A DNA stretch of 64,000 bases, taken from Tricholomella constricta (taxonomy: Eukaryota; Basidiomycota; Agaricomycetes; Agaricales; Lyophyllaceae). Shown piece after piece: positions 37,986 through 49,445 of this stretch. The notes under the pieces were generated by a model. It did no database searches, had not been told where the DNA came from, and saw only the letters and a list, made by a program, of their open reading frames with translations. How positions within the stretch are numbered: position 1 is the stretch's first letter; every line of letters starts with the position of its first letter. A program made the position numbers and the translations under genes. The stretch spans positions 155,124-219,123 of the forward strand of contig JAACJP010000053.1 of assembly GCA_013368375.1 (NCBI GenBank). The letters run 5' to 3'.

Positions 37986-40900
37986 ATGTACGCAACCTCA
38001 TCTCATGTCCACAATGGCCATAACCTCTCCCCCTACGACAATAACTATACAAATGGCCACCCGATTCCACAGCATTCGCCCAACCACCATAATCCCCCTC
38101 CCCCTCCACCCCCATCACAGCGCTCGGCCTCCTCTGTCCCCAAAGAGCCGATTGTCGTCGTCGGCATACCCAGCGTTTCAATACAGAACAATCACCTCGT
38201 TGTTGGAACCTCTCAGAGCAGTCAGTCCGTTTCCTCTGAATTTCCCTTATACATCTTCATGTTCCTTGCATTCATCAGGCTCGACGCGTTCCTACTCCCC
38301 TCTCAAGGTCCTGGGTGATGGGTCCTTCGGGACAGTCTGGTTGTGTGATTGGCATGGGACGCTACCCCCCAATACCCCACTCTCTCCAATGCAATGTGGG
38401 GCAGGAGCAAGGCCAGAATGGGCTGGAAAACGACTCGTGGCAGTGAAACGGATGAAGAAGAGGTGGGAGGGCGGATGGGATGAGTGTCAAAAACTAAAGG
38501 AGCTCGAGGTGAGTGACATATTCTACCTGTTATATGACAGTTCGGCTGATCCTAGGCTTCGTAGTCCTTGCGTGCAATCCCTTTTCATCCCAATATCATT
38601 CCCCTCTACGATTTCTTTCTCCTTCCGGCCTCGAAGGAGCTGTATTTCGTGTTTGAATCCATGGAAGGAAACTTGTATCACCTTATCAAGACACGAAAGG
38701 GCCGTCCACTCGCAGGTGGCCTCGTTTCCTCCATTTTCCAGCAGATTGTATCAGGCCTTGATCATATCCACAATTCTGGTTACTTCCATCGCGACATGAA
38801 ACCAGAGAATGTCCTTGTGACCACCACTGGCCTTTTCAACTATACATCGGTCTCGCCCACAGCACCGCCAGGCACCACGGAGGGGGATGTCGTAGCTATC
38901 ATAAAGCTCGCAGATTTTGGCCTGGCTCGGGAAACGAAGAGTAACCCCCCGTATACCGAATATGTGTCGACGCGCTGGTATCGTGCACCGGAGGTCCTCT
39001 TGCTCAGTCGTGATTATTCAAATCCTGTCGATATGTGGGCGCTGGGTACCATCATGGCGGAGCTGGTCAATCTTCGTCCCCTGTTTCCTGGGTCTGATCA
39101 AATCGATCAAATGGCCAGAATATGTGAAATCCTTGGAGACCCTAGTGATGAGTATGGGCTGGATTCGCACCAAGGTCCGTTGGGTGGGGGTGCTTGGCCT
39201 AGAGGGATAAAAATGGCAAAGGCAGGAGGGTTTCAGTTTCCCAAGGTAAGCCATCTGCAACGTCAAAGTATCTGCTTGCTTAAAACAGATTTGTAGATAA
39301 AACCCAGAGACATACATTCGCTTTTTGAAAGAAGTATCCCTCTCTCTTTGATCCATTGCATACGCGATCTCCTCAAGTATGATCCCGACAAGCGCCTAAC
39401 AAGCCGTCAGTGCCTTGAACATGCCTATCTTCGCGAAACCGTACCCCGGAACAATATCCCCATACCCTCTGGCCTCCGTATCACAACCTCAAATCCGTCC
39501 ATTCCTCTGTCGCAGAACGGCCGAACGTCTCACCCGACACCACTGTCAATTCCTCGAACCACACCCGTCTCTCATCCTCACAACTCCCTCCCCGTGGCTC
39601 ATTCTCGATCTACGCCACCCCACCACTCTGCAACACCTTCTACCCGTTCTCAACCGGAAGTCACGATGTACTCTTCCCCAAATGGCTCCGGCAATATTCA
39701 GGAAGACCGTCGGATGCAACACCATCCTCCTAGCTGGGGAAATTCAAACGGAGGTCATGCACCATCACCTCACTCGAACAACGACTCTCCTATGGACATC
39801 TCCCCTCGCATGGAGCTTCCAGAACATTACACTCACCAAAGGATGGATGTTCAAGGCTCTCCTATAGTACCAGAATACCCCGCTCGGCCACATATTGAAC
39901 CTGACCCGAGACAAGACCACGCCAATGTCCTTCCTTCACAAGGAAACAAGCTAGGAAAACTCAGCTCGCTGTCTTTTGGCAAGAAGCATAGCAAATGGGG
40001 TCTTGGTATGTTCGGTGGGGACAAATCACATTTACCTCCTCTCGACGAGGTGCCCGTCCCTTCGAGTTCAACGCCGTCGCTCAAACGCACGCAGTCGTCA
40101 AGCACAGACAGCAAGTCCTTGCAAGAATTTTCTCCTGTTCGTGAAGCTGCCTTGCGCACCGACAGCGACCTTAAGAAGATCAAGAAAGAGGCCGAACGAG
40201 TGCAAAGGGAGGCAGAGAAGCAGAGACGGAAACTGGCAGAGAAGATGCATCGAGAACAGGCGCGGGCGGTTATGCAAAAGCGTAACCAGATGATGCAAAA
40301 GACTATCGGCAACGACATCGAGTGGCTTGGTGGTAACGAGCAGCGTCTGGAATTCTCAGAAAAAACCAAGGTGGCATCTTCAGGGCCGATTCGCCAAAAC
40401 CAGAGTAATACCACTGGGAACATTGTGGGCTCAACCGTTAACGCCGCGGCGGGCAGGTACTTACCACAGGGCGAGAGCTCAACGGGTGATCGCGACTGGC
40501 GTGGAGTTAATGAACGAGTCTCGAAAGTTCGGCGGCGGGAATTCGACGATGATCATTCCATGTCATCCTCGGATGTTCACAGTCTTGGTCGTATGTCCTC
40601 TATCTCCTTTGCTACAGTGGATAGCGACCCAGGCCCGTCGCGAATACGAAATAGGCCGAGCGTGTTTGGGATTAACAGAATGACTTCGATGTCCTCTCTG
40701 CGAACATCATTTGATGACTTTTCACCCTCCGCTCGGTCGTCGAATTCATTTTCCCTGGAAGGACAACTGGCACATGATTTTCGGACCCAGGCATCCGTCA
40801 ATACAGGGCAGTTGACTGGTAGCGTATCTCCTCCGCCCATGCAGCTCCTCTCGCTCTCCCCTACCCTCTCTCCATCCCTCTCGCCATCGCCTCCATGGAT

Positions 40901-41303
40901 TCAGGTCCAACAAACACACGACACTCTTTCGCACCAAACCCAGTCCCCTCCATTCATTACCGTGCCTCTGGCGCATCAGAATGGGCCCTACAACCCGTTC
41001 GACATCAATGGACATCCGCTGAGTTCATACGGTCATTCACCGCGGCTCGGAAATACCCCAAAATCTGCGAAGTCGAATATCAACCCAATATTCAAAGTGG
41101 TGAGTTACGAATGGGACCGTATGGATGGTCTCGCGCCTGATCATTTTGGTAAATTCGTTCAGCCACCGCTGCCGCCACATACTGGGGACAGTGTATCGTC
41201 CAACACGCTACCACCATTCTCCCAGCTGGACGCCATCGCAGGAGGCGAATATCCGCCGCTGTCTCCGATGTCGTTTGTTACCACGCCTTCAGAAGATGCT
41301 TGA
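37986..41303 (+). CDS. RCK-family (Ime2/Crk1/MAK-like) serine/threonine protein kinase
   Basis: This family sits between CDKs and MAP kinases and controls meiosis, morphogenesis and mating in fungi. The start at 37986 gives MYATSSHVHNGHNLSPYDNN and a poly-Pro leader. After one intron comes the glycine loop LKVLGDGSFGTVWL, the lysine in LVAVKRMKK, the catalytic HRDMKPENV near 38790, and the DFG in KLADFGLARE near 38915. The MAPK-like activation loop is TEYVSTRWYRAPE near 38957 (TxY). VDMWALGTIMAELVNLRPLF follows. The kinase domain ends about 39430 (DLLKYDPDKRLTSRQCLEH). A long low-complexity tail of about 620 residues follows, with a coiled stretch (KIKKEAERVQREAEKQRRKL) near 40175, and ends at 41303. 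Three to four introns lie in the kinase part; the tail is one exon. Confidence 0.9.
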
Positions 41304-41721
41304 TCTTCCTTTAGACTTGAACCACCTCAACCTCACACTCCTTCACATTTTTTTATTTACTTTTCGGCACCGCGTTTCGAGAACAACATTCACTATCTCG
41401 CCACACTCATCGCATCACTCATTGTCCTTGGACCCAGGAGGTTGTACCCCACGACATGCATATAATCCACCATTGGTTCTACCTCCTGCACTTGTTCTTA
41501 ATTCGAGGCTTTCTATTTTTCCACTATCATACTGACTCTGTTCTTTAGTTGCACTATGTCAGCCGGAAGTTACGTACAGTAGTAGACAGACCAAATGTAT
41601 TTTTACGCTCACCGGCTTGTATAAAGGTCAATAATTAGAATTTAAGGAAACTGTTGTCTTTCAATGCGGGGCGGGAGATTATATATATGAATTCAGACGT
41701 CTACAACCTGTAACGACACTA
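41304..41721. other. Convergent 3' intergenic region, kinase to NDUFS6
   Basis: This 418-base gap separates the two stop codons. It is AT- and pyrimidine-rich (a TATATATA run near 41681) and holds no exon I can support. It probably contains both 3' untranslated regions and polyadenylation sites. Confidence 0.4.
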
Positions 41722-42356
41722 TTAATGATGGTGTTGTGCTTGTTCGAAGCGGATGCCGCTGGAACAGGTATTCATACTGAGCGTCACAGCGGACAACGAC
41801 AATGATAGTCAACTCACCAGTATCTGAATAAGTTGAAGTATCAGGCGTCAGTGGTGTTTCCGCGGAAGAGACTTTGATTACTACACACCCGCACGCGCGA
41901 GGACCAGGCGCATCCTGGATGGATAGTGTGTAAGTAGAATGCCATGCCGGCATTGCGAGCAACGTACCAGGTTAATGAAGACTTTTGGGTGTCCCAAGGG
42001 GCCTCCTCCTATAATTAAGTTTGAGCAGAGTTTTTTGTTCTGAGTGGGCAGATCTACACACCACCATCACAAACCGCCTTCCGCCCATGCACCAGCCTCA
42101 CTGGCTCGTTGGCAATAAGTTCCATGGCGCTCAGTGGATTCGGTTGCAATTCCATCGCAGTCTGTTCAAACCGAGGGCCGGATCCAGCTGCAGGGCGTGG
42201 TTGCTGATTAGTGGACCACGTCGACGGGTAATTCGGTGCTTGAGGAGCAGGGGTGGCTGGCTGGGGCTTTGCGGGAACGGAAGAGGAGGAAGATGCTGTG
42301 CGAGCGAGGGACTTGAACGTCTGATTGAGCTGCGGGACGAGACGGCGGCTGAGCAT
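41722..42356 (-). CDS. NADH:ubiquinone oxidoreductase 13 kDa subunit (NDUFS6-like), mitochondrial
   Basis: NDUFS6 is a zinc-binding accessory subunit of respiratory complex I. The start at 42356 gives MLSRRLVPQLNQTFKSLART, an Arg/Ser-rich mitochondrial presequence. Conserved segments follow: GPRFEQTAMELQPNPLSAME, then LIANEPVRLVHGRKAVCDGG. After an intron comes GGPLGHPKVFINL near 41980, then DAPGPRACG near 41910, then a 6-base exon (41818-41823) and finally IRFEQAQHHH with the stop at 41722-41724. Spliced this way the zinc-site pattern C...GHP...CGYCG is exact. It has four introns in a coding length of only about 130 residues. It diverges from the gene to its right over 156 bases. Confidence 0.9.
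41818..41823 (-). other. Six-nucleotide exon in the NDUFS6-like gene
   Basis: The sequence ATACTG (minus strand) is flanked by an acceptor (TTATTCAG) and a donor (GTGAGT). Joined to TGCGG before it and CGGCATCCGC after it, it gives the family's CGYCGIRFE zinc-site end. Omitting it removes the second cysteine of that motif. Confidence 0.75.
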
Positions 42357-42512
42357 TGTAGATGGAGCCTTGTGGTTGTCGCTAGAAAAGTTGACGGTAA
42401 AGTCCGACGTAAGATACTACTACCGTGGGTTCGTGACATACAGTCTAATACAGCAAATCATTCTACCTGGTGCCTTGCACACAGTATTCTAATACACCTA
42501 TCTCATCTCACC
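42357..42512. promoter_or_regulatory. 156-base divergent promoter, NDUFS6 and unknown gene
   Basis: The two start codons, on opposite strands, are 156 bases apart, so both promoters must share this stretch. No TATA box stands out. Confidence 0.5.
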
Positions 42513-44313
42513 ATGCCTGGCATTCGCAAACTTCTCGAGCTTCCCTTTGGCCCATATCCGGAGGACGAGATCCTTGGTGAGAAGTTCAAGAAAGGGACGA
42601 TTCTTATTTTAAAATCCTTCCACATGGAATGTGGTCGTTCACCTATCGGGTGCGTTGCTTTTGATCGTTTCTGGAGGCATATTGAACAATGAGGCCAGGT
42701 TCGACGAGACTGAATTCATAGTGTCGCCACCGCCGACAAGCAGGATTGCACGCGAAGCTACCGAATTCTATGGAATCCTAGAAATTGAAAAGCTGGAATG
42801 GCTTTCGCCTCAGGGAAAAGAGTGGCTTCAGCGCGACCTGCGTCAGCGCGACGTGAAGATCCATTCACAGCTTTCTGCAAGTGGTCTCACTTTATCGACG
42901 TTATATGGCAACAACAAGGGTGAGGGTTTGAAACTCAGCGTTTGGATCCAGGGCGTAAAGAGCATGTCTGCTCGATTCATGAGTAAGGCATAATGATTGG
43001 CTCATCTACTCTGCATGCTAATGGGTTGTGACCCAAAAGCCGAAAGGCATCCGTGCAGTCTCATAATTCATTCAAAGAATAATTGGTACGGAGGTATCCT
43101 CAAGAGCATCATTGTGGAGCTCAATTTTCGCAGTGACAGGATGTACGACGTGCGCTCACTTGATGTCAGAACATTCAAGACGAGTCAAAACTTCCTCGCT
43201 CGTTATCGCCTATGGGCTCTGATTGACGAGATCATCATGACCGACCCAGACCAGACTGCCGTCGAAAAGCGCACCATCGACTGGTTGGTCAACAATTATC
43301 TCCACCGCTTCAAGGAGCGCGACATCAATCGGGGCTTCTTTACGCTTTCTTGTTGTGATGAACGGATGACCCGACAACGGTTCCTTCGCCATGTTCCTCG
43401 AGCTGAGGTGGTGGGTCTTTTTGCAGCACATGCAGACTGGCTACTTGCACAGCAGCTTGCGCCGAACACTGGTACCCTCAGGAAAGTCAATATCCGCAAG
43501 TGGATCAAGTTCTGTGCTCAAGTTGCAACTGCACGACTGGAGGCGAGCAATGAAAACTCTCCTTGGGGCCTACCGTATGGTGGTATACCCTCTGAAGATG
43601 TTCTCGATCTCTCCCGTTTTGGTCAGACAAAAAAATTCTGGGACAATAAAATCAAGAACGCGCTCAAAAAGTCAAATTCCAGACCTAAGCCAGCTGTGAG
43701 TATATTTTGACCAGGAACATTGTCAGGCTGTCATTACTGAAAGCCTCCTTTTGAGTCCAACCAAGCACTGCCCAACAACGACAGACGCTCGACAACTAAA
43801 CGACGCCAACCGGAATTCATCTACGATTCGGATTTCTCAGAAGTCTCGACATCCGCATGTTCAGATTCTTCAGATGATGAACACCTCACATCAGCAGAAA
43901 GTGTCCCTGCTTTCTGTCTGCAGCCGCCCACTATCCCCATAGGTCGTTTTGAATGGCAGTGTCCTGGTTGCAATTACATTATCGACTTCCTTGACTTATC
44001 GGAAGAGAACACCCAAGCACTATCGTCAGCAGATGCTCGACATCTGAACGAAAAATCCTGGAAGTCAGTGAGGGACGAACGTGTTCAACGGGCATTCTTC
44101 GTTATGGTTAGCGACCATTATACTGCTTGTGTACGTTGGTCTCATCCAAATTTGTATTTTGTTTTTAACCACCGGCATCAGCATTCCTCTCGAAATCCAT
44201 GCGCGATGCCGCTGCGCAAAATAAGGAACAAATTTCCTAAGGTCAAGGTCGAGGAGGAGGTTGTCATAATTGGGTACAATAATTCTAGCCTGACCCATCG
44301 GTCTCGTAGATGA
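42513..44313 (+). CDS. Uncharacterised protein with a possible Cys-x2-Cys zinc site
   Basis: I do not recognise this protein. The start at 42513 gives MPGIRKLLELPFGPYPEDEI. Exons join across an intron near 42650 (PIG + FDETEFIVSPPPTSR) and across one at about 42984-43040 (SARFM + TERHPCSLIIHSKNNWYGG). A long exon to about 43695 encodes ARYRLWALIDEIIMTDPDQT, the cysteine pair LSCCDERM and VNIRKWIKFCAQVAT. The following exon has an acidic Ser-rich patch and then RFEWQCPGCNYIIDFLDLSE with a CPGC pair near 43955. DHYTAC follows near 44117, so a C2HC-type site is possible. The last exon can be read to a stop at 44313 or, with a shifted donor, to one near 44242. It is transcribed away from NDUFS6. 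Function unknown. Confidence 0.65.
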
Positions 44314-44487
44314 AGCTTCATGTAGCCATGTACATACTACAAGTCCAAAGCAAATTCAGTTCATGACAAATGTACAGTGTTTTAGACCCCGAGAGCAAGA
44401 AAAAATGACTACCTAACCAGTCTATCTAACCCTGTAGGCACCTGTAGAGTGTGTCATTTTCTTGTTATACTACTATAGATGACCGCA

Positions 44488-47400
44488 CTATACCTGCCAG
44501 CCGTGGGTGGCAGCAGCCCTCTTGTATCCAATCAGGGCTTCCTGCACACCGTAAGGTCTGAACGAATTGCACATTAGTGGGATAAGACATGCCAAAGAGT
44601 TGTAACTCACCGATCAAAGTCTGCCGAGAGTCTGGCTGGCCTGGGATCCAAATTAGAGATGGCAAGCTTGATTTGCATGAGAACAGCAGAGATGCTATTG
44701 ACACAATAAATGATGGTCAGCCGCGAGCACTGAATGGACTCACCTATAGCTGGGCAGCCAACCTTTTCTCGACAACGATCGTTGACTTTCTCTGCTTCAC
44801 AGATGACGAAGAGACTCACCATCGGACGTAAGGAGATCCATGCAGATCGACCCACCTAGTGATACGACATTATTGCGAGCTCGACCATCAGTGAGGAAGA
44901 TACACACCTCCTGTCACATGCCCACCACCACCTTGAATAAATGGTAAGAAACGGGGTGTTATTATTCTGAAGAATGGTGGGCCGATTGGAAAGGTAGGAG
45001 GGAAGCGAATCTCAAATATAATTGAGTTAAGATTTCTTCAGAAAAAAGAATGAGAAAAACAAAGCACTAGGTAGGGCATACACACACCTCGCCTTTAAAT
45101 CTCCTGCGATAGGAAGATTCTCGTCAAAGGAATGCATCTCAACGATCCATTGGAAGAGATTATCTCCGATGAGATCAGGGGGCATGTACCATCCGAGCTC
45201 CCTGAGACTCTTGGCACTCTCTTGTTCCTTGAGCATCGACTTCAGCTCCCGTTGGACCGCCATTGTCGCACTAGGATTCGCTTCTGATAGTGGTGGCAAC
45301 AAGTTCTCGATGCTCCTCAGGACCCAATCGGAGTCGTGCTTCCAGTCGTCGCCTGTAAAGGGGAGGATCATTGCGGCCTTTCCCTTTTCCGTGGAAGTGA
45401 CGAGTTTTGAATCTCTGTAATCTTCGTAATCGTTGTAGGAATCCATGTAATCCATGTCGACGTCCATGTCGAAATCTTCGCCGTCGTCGATAACCTGAGA
45501 AACGGAAATATTGGCCTGAAATACGGCTAGATCTTCCTCGTCGTTTTCTTCTTCACGGTATTCCTCCCGCCGTGCTTCAAGCAAAGCATGTATTTGGTAG
45601 GACGGGTCGGGGATTTCGATGCGCTTATTGCCGAGCGTGGTAGGATGAATCGGATCGAGTTTGACAAGCGGGGTCGGATTTCTGACAGGTTCAGGGAGGA
45701 CGGTATCGAAATTTGATTCTATGGTTCCTTTGACCAACAAATATCGACTACGAAGGGATTTCAAGACAAGATAGGAGATAGGAAGTGATAGAACACACCA
45801 TATGATCCAATGGGTATCTTTTATGACAAAATGCGGATGCTGGCTTACAAACTGTTCGGGGAGGTTGACAATTTCTGCCAGAGCAACGCAATTCGTTGGA
45901 CAAATCTTACTCTTGCGCCAAATGGACCTCCCGGACTGTGCGTAGGTGCTCATGGATAGGTTGCCCTCCTTGGCAAGATACACGCCTGCCGTTGATTCCT
46001 CAGAATGAAAGGGACGATGTATAGTAACAACTATGTATCACTCACCATGTCCATACGCCCTCCCATTAGCGATAGACTTGTACCAGAGGCCATGTCGGAT
46101 AATCTACTTGAAAATCGTTTAATAAATGAACAGACGCCTTGGGTTGCCATCGCACCGAATGCCAATTTTTCAAAGGTGAACCATGGAAAGCCTGGGGTAA
46201 GCCGCGTAAGTCTCCAGTGTGCCGAGCTGTTTGTTACCTACATAGAGGGAGGGAAATTCAAGGGCGTTGGCACTCCTTTGCTGGGCCGCGGTCACAGCGG
46301 CTTTGAACTTTGCTTCTGCATCAGGGGAACCAACGCTGAAGCGAAACTGTCTCCAACCAGGATCTAGATGCAATTGGAATGAACAAAGGCTGCCAACGAT
46401 GCCAACGTTGCACATCACCCAAGTTTTTTATGGATTCTTCGCCAGAGGTAATTTCCTCGAGATGTGCAGTACAGGAGGCTACGCACCTTGATAATGTGGT
46501 CAGAGGGCGAACGTAAGTAATGAATTATGGATGAATCAAAGTTAAAGAAAATACCAGCGTAAGATGGACCACGCTGCTGGAAGGACCTTTGGGTCCAAAT
46601 CTTTCAATTTCGGTTTCAATTTCCCTGCCTTTATCTTTCGCTCCAGATGTTTCTTCATATCTTCAACCTGCGAGGAAGATTTTCCAACTATGCGAGAAAG
46701 CCGAAACAAATGGTCCGTACTGATGGCAAGGAATCTATAAGTTGCACGATGGAAGCGCTCATCTAAAGGTAGAGTGTCAAAAAAGAGGACGAAAAAAGCA
46801 GGCAAAACAAACCATGGGCAGTGACAGGTCGTCAAAATCACACATTCCATCAAGACCTATGGCAACCTGTTGTGGAACAGGAGGGACGGGGAGAGCGTAT
46901 GGACTTTGCGGAGGTGGGGTTGGTGGGTGTCGGATTTTAGTCATGTCTGGAGGTGGGACGCGAAGCCCCATCCCGATGGGAAGAGGTTCTTCAATAACCT
47001 GCTCTGAGGCTGCCGAGTGAGTTATTGAGATCAGAAGGTCCACGGTTTCTGGGTTGTGTATGATTTCGTACTGCCAAGACAATCAGGCACAATCTTGTGT
47101 AGAAAACCAAGGTAAAAATCTACCTCAAGAGAAGGGCCCCGATTGAACGAATAATACTGATATGCGCAGAGTTTCGAATCACAAACATACGGCTTGAGAG
47201 CCTCGTAGTCAGTGTTAAGCCTGTCATGGCACACGATGCAGTATCGCGGGCAAAGCTAGAAACGGCTATCAAGGTTGGATTTTCGGGTGCATTGAATGGA
47301 TAACGGACAGATAGACGGCGAATAAGGTAGCTGAAGGTGGTCAAGGTGATATTGACCTCATCGTCCTGACCGAGTCCAGAAAGCGGATCGTGCGGTAAAT

Positions 47401-49110
47401 CGTTGGTTCTGCCCAACCTGATTTCTTCCCGATCAGCTGCCAGGATAAGCTAGACCAAGGAAATGAGCCCGGAATAGATGTGTTCAAATCTCTTCTCACC
47501 TCTCTTTGTGTACCAAAAAGTATTTCTGCTGTGGTTTGTGTCTTTTCCATTTCCGACAACAACAATTCAGCTCCCGCCCATCCCAGTCCAAACTTCCGTC
47601 TCAGCTGTATGACTTTAAGCAGAGCCTGATCAAGCAAAGTCTCCAGAGAACTGCTCAGACTAAAACGGTCGAAGCTTCCATCGTCTTCTACGTCCTCCTC
47701 TTCGACTTGAGCCGGAGCTTGCATGGTTTCCGCAGAGTAGCAATAGGCGTCGCAGTCGTATTCGATATCCTCCAACGCCTTTTCAGCTTGCATTCGAACT
47801 TCATCCTCCGCATCAGGGACTATCAGCCCAAAGGTCCTTCCTGCATCTTTTGCATACTCTTTTCCGGGCTTGTATCTCTTAGTGAGACCGACTTTGAATT
47901 TCAAGGAGCTCATCGAATGCTGTGCCAGAGTGGTGTAAGCGCCACTGGAGTCAAGCGGAGGATACACGCCCCGAAAGCCGGAGATGAGAAGTGTCAAATG
48001 CTGAGAACGAGAGAGTAGGCGACGATCCCAGGCCATCAGAGCACGGGGTGGAATAGATTTCGCTAGTGTAATGACGGGCAGGGATATCGAAACAGCGAAA
48101 TCATCATCTGCAAAATGTAGTAGGCCAGGGCGGTAGCCGGTCGCAACAGTTTCAACGAAGTTGCTTAAAAGTTTTGGAAGACGAATCAGTAAGTTATGTC
48201 ACTTCGGAAGCACAGAATCGACGCCTACTTTTGCAGCGTTTGCAAATCGAACTTTGATACAGTCGTAGGACTCAAATCAAGTCCATCGAACTGATCAAAT
48301 GCACCATAATCGTCTATGCTGCTGTCGTCATCATCGAACTCAACCTCTTGTGATCGAAATCCTTGGGGCGTGGTACCCGTGTTGGCCCTCGCCAGTGTAC
48401 TTATGACGTTCTGGATAGTTTGTCGGATAGGTTGCGCTGTGTCCAAAACACCTTCCACAACATTGAGAAGGCGAGGAGGAAGGCCTGTATCTGGGGAGGA
48501 AGGAAAGAAAACATGGTTTTTGGGGTAGTCTGACGTGTCTTTGAAAGATGACTGAGCGACTACAGAGCATTCCACGAGCACTGCGCTTACCAGATATCAA
48601 CAGATTCAAAGAGAGGACATGCTGTCCTTCAAGGTCGCAGATGATCAATTCGATCGCGCCCTCTTCATCCCCAGGTTGTAATTCTGAGCGTCGATGTCGA
48701 AAACATCAGTGAATGCTTAGATAGATGAAATATCGGCGAGGACGATATACTCTTAATCATGTATCCTTGCTCAATGACAATCCCTGCAGCGCACGCTTCC
48801 TCCATATCCGCCAGATCCGCCTTGTATCTTCGGCGTCCCTTAAGATGGGCATTCTTGTCGGCCATTGGTTTCGATTGCTTGGGAAAGGCAGAAGAACCAG
48901 CCTGATTGTGTGGCGTCACGGTCAAGGAAGTACACGCGCTTACCAATAAAAACGCGTCACTCTGACCATGCCAGACCGCTCCTTCAATTGTAACTTCTGA
49001 CGTTTGGTATCCTGGTATCCCGCTGCAACCGCATTGTTTCTGGATCTGAGTCTCACCTCTAGTACAATACCTTGGTCGGGATTAGCAAGAAATTTGCGGG
49101 GACGTGGCAT
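44488..49110 (-). CDS. ADP-ribosyltransferase (PARP-like) fused to a UBE2Q-like ubiquitin-conjugating domain
   Basis: The protein joins a PARP-type ADP-ribosyltransferase to an E2 ubiquitin-conjugating enzyme. The start at 49110 gives MPRPRKFLANPDQGIVLE, then KLQLKERSGMVRVTRFYW and later IICDLEGQHVLSLNLLISG near 48630. A conserved pre-catalytic segment YVCDSKLCAYQYYSFNRGPS (two Cys) lies near 47190. The catalytic fold includes AFHGSPLKNWHSVRW (about 46200-46150), NGRAYGHGVYLAKEGNL (about 46060-45950) and VIKDTHWIIWCRYLLVKG. An acidic linker follows, and then an E2 fold: LLPPLSEANPSATMAVQREL, VEMHSFDENLPIAGDLKAR, GGGGHVTGG and GGSICMDLLTSDGW with the catalytic Cys at 44842-44844. It ends KRAAATHGWQV at 44488. 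Many introns, length about 1,200 residues. Fungal PARP-E2 fusions are known to me as a family. Confidence 0.85.
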
Positions 49111-49445
49111 TATCACTGTCTCTTTGCACCGCAATTGTCTGCCGTTTCAAAGCCCCAACAAGTTCGATTGAGGCGACAGACGTACACAGGAGGAGATGGT
49201 GACCAAGGGAGTCCGAGTAGGATACAATTGACAAGAAACAGCTGCCGCACAATACAATGTCGAGTATTTATGAGTAACGATGATATAAAGACTTTTTATG
49301 ACTAGTTGAAGACAATACAACTGAAGTGAGTGACCGCAAGAATAGGTGCCTTGTGTGATCTCCCAAGTGAGGGGAATTGATGTAAAGAGAAGGGAAAAGA
49401 GGTGATGCTAGATGAAAGGAGCTACGGTGACAACAAAGTGTATCC
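49111..49445. other. Intergenic, DCP2 stop to ADP-ribosyltransferase start
   Basis: This 335-base gap lies between two minus-strand genes and should hold the 3' end of DCP2 and the promoter of the ADP-ribosyltransferase-E2 gene. No exon or RNA gene is seen. Confidence 0.4.
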
